Part shown: positions 1-7,144 of the stretch, one piece after another | Numbering within the stretch: the first letter of the stretch is position 1 | Layout: every line of letters starts with the position of its first letter | DNA from: JBGOTP01 sp041476545 | GTDB taxonomy: Bacteria; Acidobacteriota; Vicinamibacteria; Vicinamibacterales; CAVVIG01 | Reading direction: 5' to 3' | Assembly (NCBI GenBank): GCA_041476545.1 | Contig: JBGOTP010000053.1 | Coordinates: 1-19,990 of the forward strand | Length of the DNA stretch: 19,990 nt | Program-made: the position numbers and the translations under genes | Notes under the pieces: generated by a model | Databases searched by the model: none | What the model was told of the DNA's origin: nothing | The model's input: only the letters and a program-made list of their open reading frames with translations

Positions 1-357
1 ATCGCGTTGTTCGGGCTGTTCCAGGCCATTTTCATGGCCAACGCCGGGGGTGCGTGGGACAACGCCAAGAAGATTGTCGAGGTCGAACTGAAACAGAAGG
101 GGACGCCGCTGCACGCGGCGACCGTGGTGGGTGATACGGTCGGGGACCCGTTCAAGGACACCTCGTCGGTGGCCCTCAACCCGGTGATCAAGTTCACGAC
201 GCTGTTTGGGCTGCTCGCGGTTTCTCTTGCCGTTCGGCTCGCCGCGGACCAGGGTGCGTTCCTCGGGCACGCCTTATCCGCTGTTTTCTTTGGCCTTTCG
301 ACCATCTTCGTCTGGCGTTCGTTTTATGGGATGCGGATTGGGTCGGGCAAGGTGTAG
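1..357 (+). CDS. hppA: Membrane-bound proton/sodium-translocating pyrophosphatase, C-terminal part (5' end outside window)
   Basis: This is the last 118 codons of a membrane pyrophosphatase, an inner-membrane pump that couples pyrophosphate hydrolysis to H+ or Na+ export. The reading frame is open to base 1, so the gene begins before the window; the TTG at position 7 is internal. The family's C-terminal signature is visible: ANAGGAWDNAKK, then a GDTVGDPFKDT motif whose acidic and lysine residues bind Mg-pyrophosphate, then ALNPVIK followed by two hydrophobic membrane segments and a short tail. The residue that separates K+-dependent from K+-independent pumps lies upstream of the window, so the subtype and the transported ion cannot be told. 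I see no clear terminator after the stop. The next gene has its own promoter, so this gene is probably the end of a separate unit. Confidence 0.95.
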   Translation: MALFGLFQAIFMANAGGAWDNAKKIVEVELKQKGTPLHAATVVGDTVGDPFKDTSSVALNPVIKFTTLFGLLAVSLAVRLAADQGAFLGHALSAVFFGLSTIFVWRSFYGMRIGSGKV

Positions 358-408
358 AGTGCCCGATGGTTGGATTTCGGTGTCTAACGACCAGGAAGCA
401 TTCGCTCG

Positions 409-438
409 TTGACTGTCCGTTTTTGGACTGGCTATAAT
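409..438 (+). promoter_or_regulatory. Sigma-70 type promoter for the tonB-exbB-exbD-exbD operon
   Basis: TTGACT (409-414) and a perfect TATAAT (433-438) are separated by 18 bases. A start of transcription near 445 would give a leader of about 70 bases before the GTG of tonB. Read directly from the sequence; activity is inferred. Confidence 0.75.
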
Positions 439-512
439 CGGCGCCCTTGGCCCCGATCCTGTATGAACGCGGGCTGTTGTAATCGCGGGCGACTACTCCG
501 AGGAGGAGAACC

Positions 513-1247
513 GTGCCAGGTGATTTGTTCGCCGAAGTAGTCAACCCGACGGTCAAGATCGGCGCGAAGAAGTGGTACACGGTTCCACTGTCGATCTTGG
601 TGCATGTCGTGGCGCTCGCGTCCGTGATTATCATTCCGCTGATCGCGATGGACGCGCTGCCCGTGGTACCGACGATGACGGCCTTCGTGGCCGCGCCCCC
701 CCCACCGCCTCCCCCGCCGCCCCCGCCGCCCCCCCCCCCTGCCGCAGTAGCGCCCAAGCCGCCGGTTCCAGAGGCGAATCCCACGGCAGCGCCGGTGGAA
801 GCCCCGAAGGAGATTAAGCCGGAGCCCGTTGCAGCGCCGACAGTCAACCGGTCGGCCGTTACTGGCGTTGAAGGGGGAGTCGTGGGCGGGGTGATGGGCA
901 ATATCGTCGGCGGTCTTGTCGCGGCGCCGCCGCCGCCGCCCCCCCCACCGCCGCCGCCGCCCCCGGTGCGTGTCGGGGGTGCCATCAAGGCACCGACGAA
1001 GATCAAAGACCTCAGTCCGGTGTATCCGCCAATTGCCCAGGCCGCGCGCAAGGAGGGCATTGTCATTGTCGAGTTGCTGGTGGGCATGGATGGCCACGTC
1101 AAAGACGCGAAGGTGCTGAGGTCGGTTCCGCTCCTGGATGCGGCGGCGCTCGACGCGGTGAAGCAGTGGGTGTACACGCCGACGTTGCTGAACAACGTGC
1201 CGCAGGAGATCTTTATCACCGTGACGGTGACGTTCTCGCTGCACTGA
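513..1247 (+). CDS. tonB: TonB-family energy transducer with two long polyproline tracts
   Basis: This 244-residue TonB protein carries proton-motive energy from the ExbB/ExbD motor to outer-membrane transporters. It starts with GTG, with GGAGGAG (502-508) a few bases upstream. A short cytoplasmic N-terminus is followed by one membrane helix at about residues 21-46. The periplasmic linker is rich in Pro and Ala and contains 15 consecutive prolines (62-76) and 13 more (139-151), with a Gly/Val-rich stretch between them. The TonB C-terminal domain covers about residues 158-244, beginning near SPVYPPIAQAARKEG and including the typical GHV-DAKVLRS and AVKQWVYTP motifs. The proline codons are mostly CCC and CCG, which creates runs of 8, 11 and 8 cytosines (696-703, 729-739, 939-946). 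Translating such runs should depend on elongation factor P. exbB follows after 62 bases, and the set is probably one operon. Confidence 0.93.
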   Translation: MPGDLFAEVVNPTVKIGAKKWYTVPLSILVHVVALASVIIIPLIAMDALPVVPTMTAFVAAPPPPPPPPPPPPPPPAAVAPKPPVPEANPTAAPVEAPKEIKPEPVAAPTVNRSAVTGVEGGVVGGVMGNIVGGLVAAPPPPPPPPPPPPPVRVGGAIKAPTKIKDLSPVYPPIAQAARKEGIVIVELLVGMDGHVKDAKVLRSVPLLDAAALDAVKQWVYTPTLLNNVPQEIFITVTVTFSLH

Positions 1248-1309
1248 TATCTGGTTTTTGACGATCGAAATATCGCTCTCGTAACCTCAGCCTGGATGGA
1301 GGATAGACC

Positions 1310-1981
1310 GTGGATTTCATGTCGATGTGGGCGTCAATGGGATTTCTGGCTCATGGTGTGGCCTTCGTGCTCTTGATCATGTCAATGTGGTCGATTGGCG
1401 TGGCCGTCGAGCGCATCATGACGTTCAACAAGGCGCGTAGCCAGTCGAAGCTGTATGCGCCGCAGGTCGCCAAGCACCTGAAAGAGGGACGGTTGAAAGA
1501 CGCGATCGCGCTCTCCTCCTCCAAGAACTACCGGTACAGTCACCTCGCCAAGGTCGTGCTCGCGGGACTTCAGGAATATCAGTTCCAGCAGGACAGCGGT
1601 TCGGGGATGAGTCGTGAAGATCTTCTGGATTCGGTGCGCCGCTCGATTCAGCGCGCCTCGGCGCTCACCGCCTCGGACCTGAAGAAGGGCGTTGCCGCTG
1701 TTGCGACGATCGGTTCCACGGCGCCATTCGTCGGGCTGTTGGGCACGGTCGTGGGCGTCATCAACGCGTTCCAGGGCATCGCCACCAGCGGCTCGGGTGG
1801 TATCGGATCGGTCTCGGCCGGTATTTCGGAAGCCCTCGTTGAGACCGCGGCCGGTCTCTTCGTCGCGATTCCCGCAGTGTGGTTCTACAACTACCTCACG
1901 GGCCGTGTCGAGTACTTCAACGTGGAGATGGACAACTCCTCGTCGGAGCTCGTCGACTATTTCATCAAGAAGACGGCATAA
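1310..1981 (+). CDS. exbB: ExbB/TolQ/MotA-family proton channel protein
   Basis: This 223-residue inner-membrane protein forms the stator with ExbD and uses proton flow to energise TonB. The start is GTG with GGAGGA at 1298-1303, six bases upstream. The first membrane helix is at about residues 10-32, followed by a cytoplasmic domain. Two further helices follow, at about 128-150 with the family motif STAPFVGLLGTVVGVI, and at about 168-192 with ISEALVETAAGLFVAIPAV. These motifs line the pore, and the Thr in the last one is the polar pore residue of the family. Length matches ExbB/TolQ. Its position between tonB and two exbD genes favours the Exb rather than the Tol system; a dedicated Tol or gliding-type motor cannot be fully excluded from sequence alone. 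Confidence 0.93.
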   Translation: MDFMSMWASMGFLAHGVAFVLLIMSMWSIGVAVERIMTFNKARSQSKLYAPQVAKHLKEGRLKDAIALSSSKNYRYSHLAKVVLAGLQEYQFQQDSGSGMSREDLLDSVRRSIQRASALTASDLKKGVAAVATIGSTAPFVGLLGTVVGVINAFQGIATSGSGGIGSVSAGISEALVETAAGLFVAIPAVWFYNYLTGRVEYFNVEMDNSSSELVDYFIKKTA

Positions 1982-2041
1982 GAGGCGTTCGGATCGGGAA
2001 CGGCCGAAACCTCCAAAATCGAAAGAGTAGGAGTAGTAGTT

Positions 2042-2482
2042 ATGTCAATGGACATGGGCGGTGCCAAGGGCGGCATCAAGTCCGACATCAACGTCACGCC
2101 GCTTGTCGACGTCATGCTGGTGCTGCTCATCATCATGATGCTGATCGCTCCGATGCTGCAGGAGGGCGTCAGCGTGAGGCTACCGGTCGCCGGGAACACG
2201 AAGGACAAGCCGTCGACGCAAGACCAGACGGTCATCGCCATCGCGTCGAACAAGGATATCTATCTGAACGCGAAGCTCGTGCAGAAGGGCGATCTGGCGA
2301 ATAAGATCAACGAACTCCTGGAGAACAAGAAGGAAAAGACCGTGCTCATCAAGGCGGACCGGGATGTTGAGTACGGCGCGGTGATGGGAGCGATGGACGA
2401 GCTCCGTCAGGCTGGTATCGAGGACATCGGTCTCATCACCGATCCCAAGAAGACGCCGGGCGCCGCGGCGGGAGGCCGATAA
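2042..2482 (+). CDS. exbD: ExbD/TolR-family biopolymer transport protein (first copy)
   Basis: This 146-residue protein has one transmembrane helix and a periplasmic domain, and is the partner of ExbB. The ATG is preceded by AGGAG at 2029-2033. The N-terminal signature DINVTPLVDVMLVLLIIMM is present, with Asp23 at the place of the proton-carrying aspartate that is essential in the family. The periplasmic part (about 43-140) has the ExbD fold pattern, ending in a DELRQAGIEDIGLIT segment. Its stop overlaps the start of a second exbD by one base (TAATG). Pairs of different ExbD proteins beside one ExbB are common in several phyla and probably assemble as a mixed ExbD dimer; that last point is inference. 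Confidence 0.93.
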   Translation: MSMDMGGAKGGIKSDINVTPLVDVMLVLLIIMMLIAPMLQEGVSVRLPVAGNTKDKPSTQDQTVIAIASNKDIYLNAKLVQKGDLANKINELLENKKEKTVLIKADRDVEYGAVMGAMDELRQAGIEDIGLITDPKKTPGAAAGGR

Positions 2483-2952
2483 TGGCACACCACCATCATC
2501 ATCTGGGCGCGGATACGGTTGTCACCGCCGAGGCGATGCACACCAGCGCGGACATGAACGTGACGCCGCTCATCGACGTGCTGCTCGTTCTGCTCGTGAT
2601 CTTCATGGCAGCGCTGGACCTCACACAGAAAGGCGTCGACATCAATCTGCCGCTCGAAACCAAGAGCGCGAAGGCCGACACGTCAACCGTCAGCCAGATC
2701 CTGCTGGATTACACGGCGGACGGTCGTATCGCGATCAACCACCAGGACATCACCATCCAGGAACTCGAGGCGCGGCTTCGGAGCATTTACGAACAGCGCA
2801 AGGACAAGACGATGTTCATTGCGGGCGCCGAGACGATTCGCTACGCGAATATCATCGCCGTCATCGACGCCGCGAAGGGCGCTGGCGTCGAGAAGGTGGG
2901 AATCATTACCTCGGGCATGCGCAAGGCCGCCGGCGTTCCGAGCGGCAACTGA
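2482..2952 (+). CDS. exbD: ExbD/TolR-family biopolymer transport protein (second copy, His-rich N-terminus)
   Basis: This second ExbD has 156 residues and starts in the last base of the first exbD stop codon, so it is translationally coupled; GGGAGG at 2470-2475 supplies the ribosome site. The signature DMNVTPLIDVLLVLLVIFM carries the conserved Asp32 in the single membrane helix. The rest is periplasmic and ends in a GVEKVGIIT segment like its partner. The cytoplasmic N-terminus is unusual: residues 3-7 are five histidines in a row, with His20 further along. It differs strongly from the first copy outside the signature, so the two are paralogues of long standing rather than a recent duplication. 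A strong hairpin terminator lies about 50 bases beyond the stop. Confidence 0.92.
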   Translation: MAHHHHHLGADTVVTAEAMHTSADMNVTPLIDVLLVLLVIFMAALDLTQKGVDINLPLETKSAKADTSTVSQILLDYTADGRIAINHQDITIQELEARLRSIYEQRKDKTMFIAGAETIRYANIIAVIDAAKGAGVEKVGIITSGMRKAAGVPSGN

Positions 2953-2999
2953 TTCCGGATCCGCGCGGGCCCCAACCGGCGGGAAACCAAGAGAATAGA

Positions 3000-3043
3000 A
3001 CGACGAAAGGCCGTCAGATGCGTCTGGCGGCCTTTCGTCGTTT
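3000..3043 (+). terminator. Strong stem-loop terminator after exbD, probably bidirectional
   Basis: Arms 3000-3018 and 3023-3041 form a 19-bp stem with one G-U wobble and a TGCG loop, followed by TTT on the plus strand. It lies between two convergent genes. On the minus strand the stem is followed by a looser T-containing stretch, so it may also stop transcription from the lipoprotein gene. Confidence 0.85.
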
Positions 3044-3067
3044 CATCGCGGGTGTGGCGGGTCCGTC

Positions 3068-3106
3068 CCTCTGCTCTCGCCGCCGGAATCCGCGACTGAG
3101 CAGAGG
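3068..3106 (-). terminator. Second stem-loop downstream of the TPR lipoprotein gene
   Basis: CCTCTGCTC (3068-3076) and GAGCAGAGG (3098-3106) are perfect complements. TCGC (3077-3080) and GCGA (3092-3095) can extend the stem after a two-base bulge. It lies 22 bases past the stop of the minus-strand lipoprotein gene. There is no T run, so termination is uncertain. Confidence 0.45.
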
Positions 3107-3127
3107 CCCCGTCGCCCCAAGCGGCTA

Positions 3128-4117
3128 CTAACTGACGCCAGCCGTCTGTTTCTTTCGCAGGTCGTTGGCCTTCTCGCTGAGCTTCTTGGCCTCGTCGATC
3201 AGGGCCGTCTGCTTGGACGGATCCTTCTCGAGCAAGGCTTGCTGACGCAGGAGAAGACCCTTGAACACGATAGCGTCCACGTAGTCGCCCTTGAGCTTGA
3301 TGGCTTTGTCCGAAGCCTCCAGGCCCTTCTGGACGTAGTCTTTTTTCTCGCTGTCACGCAGCTTCGGATCGCCTCGCACTTCGTCCCAGTAGTACTGGGA
3401 AACCATATGGAACGCTTCCGGGTTGGTCGGCTCCTTCTGCGCGCGCTCTTCCAGGGCCAGGATCGTTTTGTCGAATTGGCCCTGGCGATTGTAGTAGCCG
3501 GCCAGGGTGGTATACACGGCGGGTTCGTTCGGATTGACCTCCTTGGCCTTCAAGTACATCTGCTCGGCCTCCGGGTATGCTCCGGCGTCCTCGTAGATCT
3601 TGGCCAGGGCAAAGTAGTTGGTCGTTTCCTTCGGGTCCATTTGTATCATCTTCTGGACCACCGGCTCAGCTTTTGCCGGGTCGTTCAGTTTCTCAGCGCC
3701 ATATGCGGCTACCAGGTATTCGAGCGAACGTCTCCCGAGCGTCTTCTCGGTCGGATCCGTGGCGCCTGCCAGCTTCTCGGCGGAGATTTGATAATTCTTC
3801 ACCGCCTTCTCCATCAGCGCGTCGTTCTCGGGTTTCCCCTTGTCGATTGACCGAAAGAGGTTGTCGTAGCTGTTGCCGAGGTAGAAGTAGGCGCTGTTGA
3901 GCTCAGGGTAGGCCTGAACCGCAACTTCGTACAGTTGGACCGCCTGCTTGTAATCCTGCTTCGTGTAGGCCACATTAGCTTCCTTGAACGACTTCATGGC
4001 CTGCAGCCGCCCCCACTGGGCGCAGCCAGCCATTGAGACCAGGGCCACCACGGCCACGACCAGCGACGCACCCGATAGAGTTCTCATTGGACCCGTTCGA
4101 CGACCGTCATTCTGCAT
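3128..4117 (-). CDS. Tetratricopeptide-repeat lipoprotein of unknown role
   Basis: This 329-residue protein has a lipoprotein signal peptide: a hydrophobic stretch at about 17-30 ends in MAGC, with Cys32 as the residue to be lipidated. Ala33 follows, so outer-membrane sorting is likely. At least five TPR-like helix pairs follow, for example about 41-74, 131-164, 165-198 and 199-232, with the typical pattern of small and aromatic residues (AYFYLGNSY, NYFALAKIY, YTTLAGYYNRQG). The C-terminal third is charged and helical. I chose the first ATG because AAGGA stands eight bases upstream; Met11 would give a more typical short signal peptide and is the alternative. TPR lipoproteins usually scaffold protein complexes, as BamD and PilW do, but nothing here identifies the partner. 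The gene is alone in its unit, divergent from rel. Confidence 0.88.
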   Translation of the reverse strand: MQNDGRRTGPMRTLSGASLVVAVVALVSMAGCAQWGRLQAMKSFKEANVAYTKQDYKQAVQLYEVAVQAYPELNSAYFYLGNSYDNLFRSIDKGKPENDALMEKAVKNYQISAEKLAGATDPTEKTLGRRSLEYLVAAYGAEKLNDPAKAEPVVQKMIQMDPKETTNYFALAKIYEDAGAYPEAEQMYLKAKEVNPNEPAVYTTLAGYYNRQGQFDKTILALEERAQKEPTNPEAFHMVSQYYWDEVRGDPKLRDSEKKDYVQKGLEASDKAIKLKGDYVDAIVFKGLLLRQQALLEKDPSKQTALIDEAKKLSEKANDLRKKQTAGVS

Positions 4118-4169
4118 GTGTCCGATCCTTGCTGGGCAGGTTGAAGATTCAATTGGCCGGAATCGCGCA

Positions 4170-4199
4170 AGTATAGTGAAGCGAAAAAACGTACGTCAA
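4170..4199 (-). promoter_or_regulatory. Sigma-70 type promoter for the TPR lipoprotein gene
   Basis: Reading the minus strand, TTGACG (4199-4194) and TATACT (4175-4170) are 18 bases apart. The predicted start near 4163 gives a leader of about 45 bases. Confidence 0.7.
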
Positions 4200-4238
4200 G
4201 ACGGCCGGGCCCTCCATATGATGATCTAAGCGGCCGTC
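4200..4238 (+). other. Inverted repeat in the rel upstream region
   Basis: GACGGCCG (4200-4207) and CGGCCGTC (4231-4238) are perfect 8-bp complements around a 23-base loop, ending 26 bases before the rel ATG. The loop contains TATGAT (4217-4222), a possible -10 box without a recognisable -35. It could be an operator or part of a leader hairpin; neither can be decided from sequence. Confidence 0.35.
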
Positions 4239-4264
4239 CGACAAGAAATTAGACACCAAATTCC

Positions 4265-6433
4265 ATGATTCGCTTCGAGAACCTCCTGGAAAAGGTCCGG
4301 GCTTATAGTCCGGACGCCGACGTCGAGCTGCTCCGGCGCGCCTACGTGTTCTCGGCGTTCGAGCACAAGGGACAGGTCCGGCACTCCGGGGAGCCGTATC
4401 TCATTCATCCTCTCGCAGTTGCGGACTTCCTCGCCGACATGAAGCTCGATGTTGTGGCTATTGCCGCCGGACTCCTGCACGACGTGGTCGAGGATACATT
4501 GACGACCATCGAGCGGATCCGGGAGCTGTTCGGGCCCGAGGTGGCGCACGTCGTCGAAGGGGTCACCAAGATCAGCGCCATCCGCTTCTCGTCGACCGAG
4601 GAACGCCAGGCCGAGAATTTCCGGAAGATGCTGCTGGCCATGGTGGACGACATCCGCGTCATCCTCGTCAAGCTCGCGGACCGGCTCCACAATATGCGGA
4701 CGTTGAGCCATCTGCCCGAGGAGCGCCGCGTGTCCGTCGCGGAGGAGACTCGGGACATCTACGCGCCCATTGCCAACCGTCTGGGTATGAGCAAGGTCAA
4801 GAACGAGCTCGAGGAACTCTCGTTTCGCTATCTGGAGCCGCGCGTCTATGAGAACCTGCGGGTCCAGGTGGATGCGAGACGCCGCGCGACCGAAGGCCTG
4901 ATTGAGCAGCTGAAGAACACGATCGCGACGAAACTCCACGACGCGTCGGTCCCCGTCGTGGAGATCGACGGTCGTATCAAGCGACTCTGGAGCATTCATC
5001 AGAAGTTGAAGGCGCAGCGCATCGAACTGGATCAGGTGTACGACTTCATCGCCCTCCGCATCGTCACGACCAGCGTGAAGGATTGTTACGCCGCGCTTGG
5101 CATCATTCATCAGACGTGGTCGCCGGTGCCGGGCCGGATCAAGGATTTCATCGCCATGCCGCGGCCGAACGGGTATCAGTCGCTGCACACGTCGGTCATC
5201 AGCGATCGAGGCATGCCCTTCGAACTGCAGATTCGCACGATTGAGATGCATCGCATGGCGGAGGAAGGCATTGCCGCGCACTGGAAGTACAAGGAAGGGC
5301 GAGTGGGTGACCACAAGGATGAGCGCTACTTCCAGTGGATGCGGCAGCTGCTCGAGTACCAGCAGGAAGTCCGTGATCCTCAGGAGTTCATTCAGAATTT
5401 GAAGGTCGACCTCTATCCCGAGGAGGTGTACACGTTCACGCCGAAAGGCCAGGTCAAGGCATTCCCGCGCGGGGCGACGCCCATCGACTTCGCGTATTCC
5501 ATTCACACCGACGTCGGACATCAATGCGTCGGAGCGCGGGTGAACGGCAAGATGGTGCCGCTGCGCGCTCATCTCAGAAACGGCGACATCGTCGAGATTG
5601 TGACCTCTACGGGGCACAAGCCGAGTCGTGATTGGCTGAACTTCGTGGTCACATCGCACGCGCGATACAAGATCAAGCACCTGATCCGGCTGGAAGAGCG
5701 CACGCGCGCCATCGATCTCGGCCGCAAAGTGTTCGAGAAGGAGGCCCGCCGCTACGACGTCAGCCCGAAGGGCATCCAGGACACCGAGGCGTTCACCCAG
5801 GCACAGGCCGAGGCGGGAGCCAAGACACCCGAGGATCTGTTCGCGCTCATCGGCTACGGCACGCTCTCGGCGAAGCAGCTGCTCGGTCGGCTCGTGCCGG
5901 CGGATCGGCTTCGCGAGAAAGCGCCCGAAGGCGTGGTCAGTGCGGCCGTCAGACGCGCCTTCGGCGGAGGCGAGGAAAAGATTCGCGTGAGCGGATCGGA
6001 CGATGTGCTTGTCTTCCGCGCGCGGTGCTGCAATCCGATTCGTGGCGAGAAGATTGTCGGGTACATCACCCGCGGCAAGGGCGTCTCCGTCCACTCCGCA
6101 ACGTGTCCGAATGTCATCAATCTTCTCTACGATCCCGAGCGCCGCATAGCCGTCGAGTGGGACAAGAACAACACGGGTGAGCAGGCAGTCAACTACATCG
6201 TCAAGCTGACCATGGAGGTGGAGGATCGCAAGGGTCTGCTGGCGGCGGTTAGCGCGAAAATTGCCGACATCAACACGAACATCAAGAATATGGAGGCGCG
6301 CGCGGGCGAGGAAAACCAGCAAGCACGAATCGATGTGACAATTGAGATCAGCGATCTCAAGCACCTCGAGAAGGTGATCAAGTCGCTACGGGGTGTCAAG
6401 GGCGTGCTCGACGTCTCCCGCGCCGCGCGTTAG
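4265..6433 (+). CDS. rel: Bifunctional (p)ppGpp synthetase/hydrolase, RelA/SpoT family (Rel)
   Basis: This 722-residue protein makes and degrades the alarmone (p)ppGpp. The domain order is complete. The HD hydrolase domain has His39-type metal ligands and the intact HDVVED motif (His72, Asp73, Glu76, Asp77). The synthetase domain at about 235-345 has RIKD at 291-294, the RxKD form found in bifunctional enzymes, Tyr304 in YQSLHT, and the catalytic Glu320 in FELQIRT. TGS follows at about 387-446, then a helical region, a zinc/CC region with Cys588, Cys589, His610 and Cys614, and an ACT domain at about 645-720. Length fits Rel/SpoT. An in-frame TAG at 4250 makes this ATG the first usable start, yet no good ribosome site is visible. 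The stop codon overlaps the convergent ridA stop. Confidence 0.97.
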   Translation: MIRFENLLEKVRAYSPDADVELLRRAYVFSAFEHKGQVRHSGEPYLIHPLAVADFLADMKLDVVAIAAGLLHDVVEDTLTTIERIRELFGPEVAHVVEGVTKISAIRFSSTEERQAENFRKMLLAMVDDIRVILVKLADRLHNMRTLSHLPEERRVSVAEETRDIYAPIANRLGMSKVKNELEELSFRYLEPRVYENLRVQVDARRRATEGLIEQLKNTIATKLHDASVPVVEIDGRIKRLWSIHQKLKAQRIELDQVYDFIALRIVTTSVKDCYAALGIIHQTWSPVPGRIKDFIAMPRPNGYQSLHTSVISDRGMPFELQIRTIEMHRMAEEGIAAHWKYKEGRVGDHKDERYFQWMRQLLEYQQEVRDPQEFIQNLKVDLYPEEVYTFTPKGQVKAFPRGATPIDFAYSIHTDVGHQCVGARVNGKMVPLRAHLRNGDIVEIVTSTGHKPSRDWLNFVVTSHARYKIKHLIRLEERTRAIDLGRKVFEKEARRYDVSPKGIQDTEAFTQAQAEAGAKTPEDLFALIGYGTLSAKQLLGRLVPADRLREKAPEGVVSAAVRRAFGGGEEKIRVSGSDDVLVFRARCCNPIRGEKIVGYITRGKGVSVHSATCPNVINLLYDPERRIAVEWDKNNTGEQAVNYIVKLTMEVEDRKGLLAAVSAKIADINTNIKNMEARAGEENQQARIDVTIEISDLKHLEKVIKSLRGVKGVLDVSRAAR

Positions 6434-6807
6434 ACAGAGGCGATGGCGTCGATTTCAATGCGCGCGTCCCGCGGCAGCCGGGCCGCCTGCACTGTGGATC
6501 GCGCGGGATACGGTTCCGAGAAGTAGGCCTTGTAGGCTTCGTTCATGGCCGCAAAGTCGTTCATGTCCGCAAGAAAGACAGTCGTGCGGACAACATGGTC
6601 ATAGGTCAGACCGCCGGCTTCGAGAAGGGCGCCAATGTTGTCGAGGATGCGTCTGGTCTGGGTCCCGATGTCGCCTGCGATCATCTGTCCTGTTACCGGA
6701 TCGGCGGGGACCTGTCCTGAGACAAACAGCAGCTGTCCGATGCGCAGCGCGGAGGAGTAGGGCCCGAACGCCTCGGGTGCGTTTGGGCTCGTGATGGCCA
6801 ACTTCAT
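6430..6807 (-). CDS. ridA: RidA family enamine/imine deaminase
   Basis: This 125-residue protein belongs to the YjgF/YER057c/UK114 (RidA) family, which hydrolyses reactive enamine/imine intermediates such as 2-aminoacrylate released by PLP enzymes. The signature is clear: SPNAPEAFGPYSSA at the start, LLFVSGQVPADP, and the C-terminal PARSTVQAARLP with Arg103 matching the substrate-binding arginine (Arg105 of E. coli RidA) and Glu118 in IEIDAIA. It is therefore expected to be an active Rid enzyme that works as a trimer. It starts six bases after the rpmB stop and is probably cotranscribed with it. Its last codons overlap the rel stop by four bases in convergent orientation. Confidence 0.94.
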   Translation of the reverse strand: MKLAITSPNAPEAFGPYSSALRIGQLLFVSGQVPADPVTGQMIAGDIGTQTRRILDNIGALLEAGGLTYDHVVRTTVFLADMNDFAAMNEAYKAYFSEPYPARSTVQAARLPRDARIEIDAIASV

Positions 6808-6813
6808 GACACG

Positions 6814-7005
6814 CTACGCGGCCTTGACCACCTTCCGCGAGCGCAAACACCGTGTGCAGACACGAATTCGCTTGACGCCGCCGTTGATCGCCGCCCGGAC
6901 CGTCTGCAAGTTCGGTTCGAACCGCCGTGCGCTGACATTGTGCGCGTGGCTCACCTGACGGCCGACGACGGGACCCTTCCCGCAGATTTCACATCGCTTT
7001 GCCAT
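6814..7005 (-). CDS. rpmB: Large ribosomal subunit protein bL28, zinc-binding form
   Basis: This 63-residue ribosomal protein L28 has the family start MAKRCEICGKGPVVG, then SHAHNVSARRFEPNLQ and an Arg/Lys-rich end. It is the zinc-binding (C+) form, with pairs Cys5/Cys8 and Cys50/Cys53; bacteria that also carry a cysteine-free copy usually express that one in zinc starvation. A weak AGGGA lies upstream of the ATG. In E. coli rpmB pairs with rpmG; here it is followed by ridA instead. The leader of about 100 bases contains a 7-bp tandem repeat. Confidence 0.95.
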   Translation of the reverse strand: MAKRCEICGKGPVVGRQVSHAHNVSARRFEPNLQTVRAAINGGVKRIRVCTRCLRSRKVVKAA

Positions 7006-7020
7006 TACTGATTCCCTGCT

Positions 7021-7101
7021 GCTGTCAGCTCTCGGCTATCAGCCGTCAGCTTTCAGTCCGGTGTTCCCTGAGCGCCGCAAGCTGTGAGCTGCGGGCTGGA
7101 G
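7021..7101. repeat. Imperfect 7-bp tandem repeat (GCTNTCA family) in the rpmB leader
   Basis: Five heptads stand end to end at 7021-7055: GCTGTCA, GCTCTCG, GCTATCA, GCCGTCA and GCTTTCA. After 25 bases three more GCT-starting heptads follow at 7081-7101: GCTGTGA, GCTGCGG and GCTGGAG. The period is exactly seven within each block, with changes mostly at positions 4-7. The block lies between the predicted rpmB promoter and the rpmB start, so it would be transcribed in its leader. Confidence 0.75.
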
Positions 7102-7114
7102 CGGACAAACCGTA

Positions 7115-7144
7115 AGTATATCGGGTCGTTCAGGACACGATCAA
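7115..7144 (-). promoter_or_regulatory. Predicted promoter for rpmB-ridA
   Basis: On the minus strand TTGATC (7144-7139) and TATACT (7120-7115) are 18 bases apart. The -35 box lies inside the last codons of the upstream gene. The predicted leader is about 100 bases and includes the heptad repeat. Confidence 0.55.

Noticed and set aside
194..1244. Open frames antisense to tonB with long Gly or Arg runs
   Set aside because: The Gly and Arg runs are just the complement of the proline codons. The plus strand has a promoter, ribosome site and TonB domain.
2482..2520. His run in the second ExbD as a cloning tag artefact
   Set aside because: It lies in a natural coupled gene overlap and is five histidines of mixed codons in genomic context, so there is no sign of vector sequence.
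4226..6364. A 712-codon open frame antisense to rel
   Set aside because: It is a mirror of a GC-rich gene with strong codon bias. The plus strand encodes a complete Rel with every catalytic motif, and the antisense product has an Arg/His/Leu-rich composition without any domain.
7021..7101. CRISPR-like array
   Set aside because: Units are seven bases with no unique spacers of 30-40 bases, and no cas gene is near.
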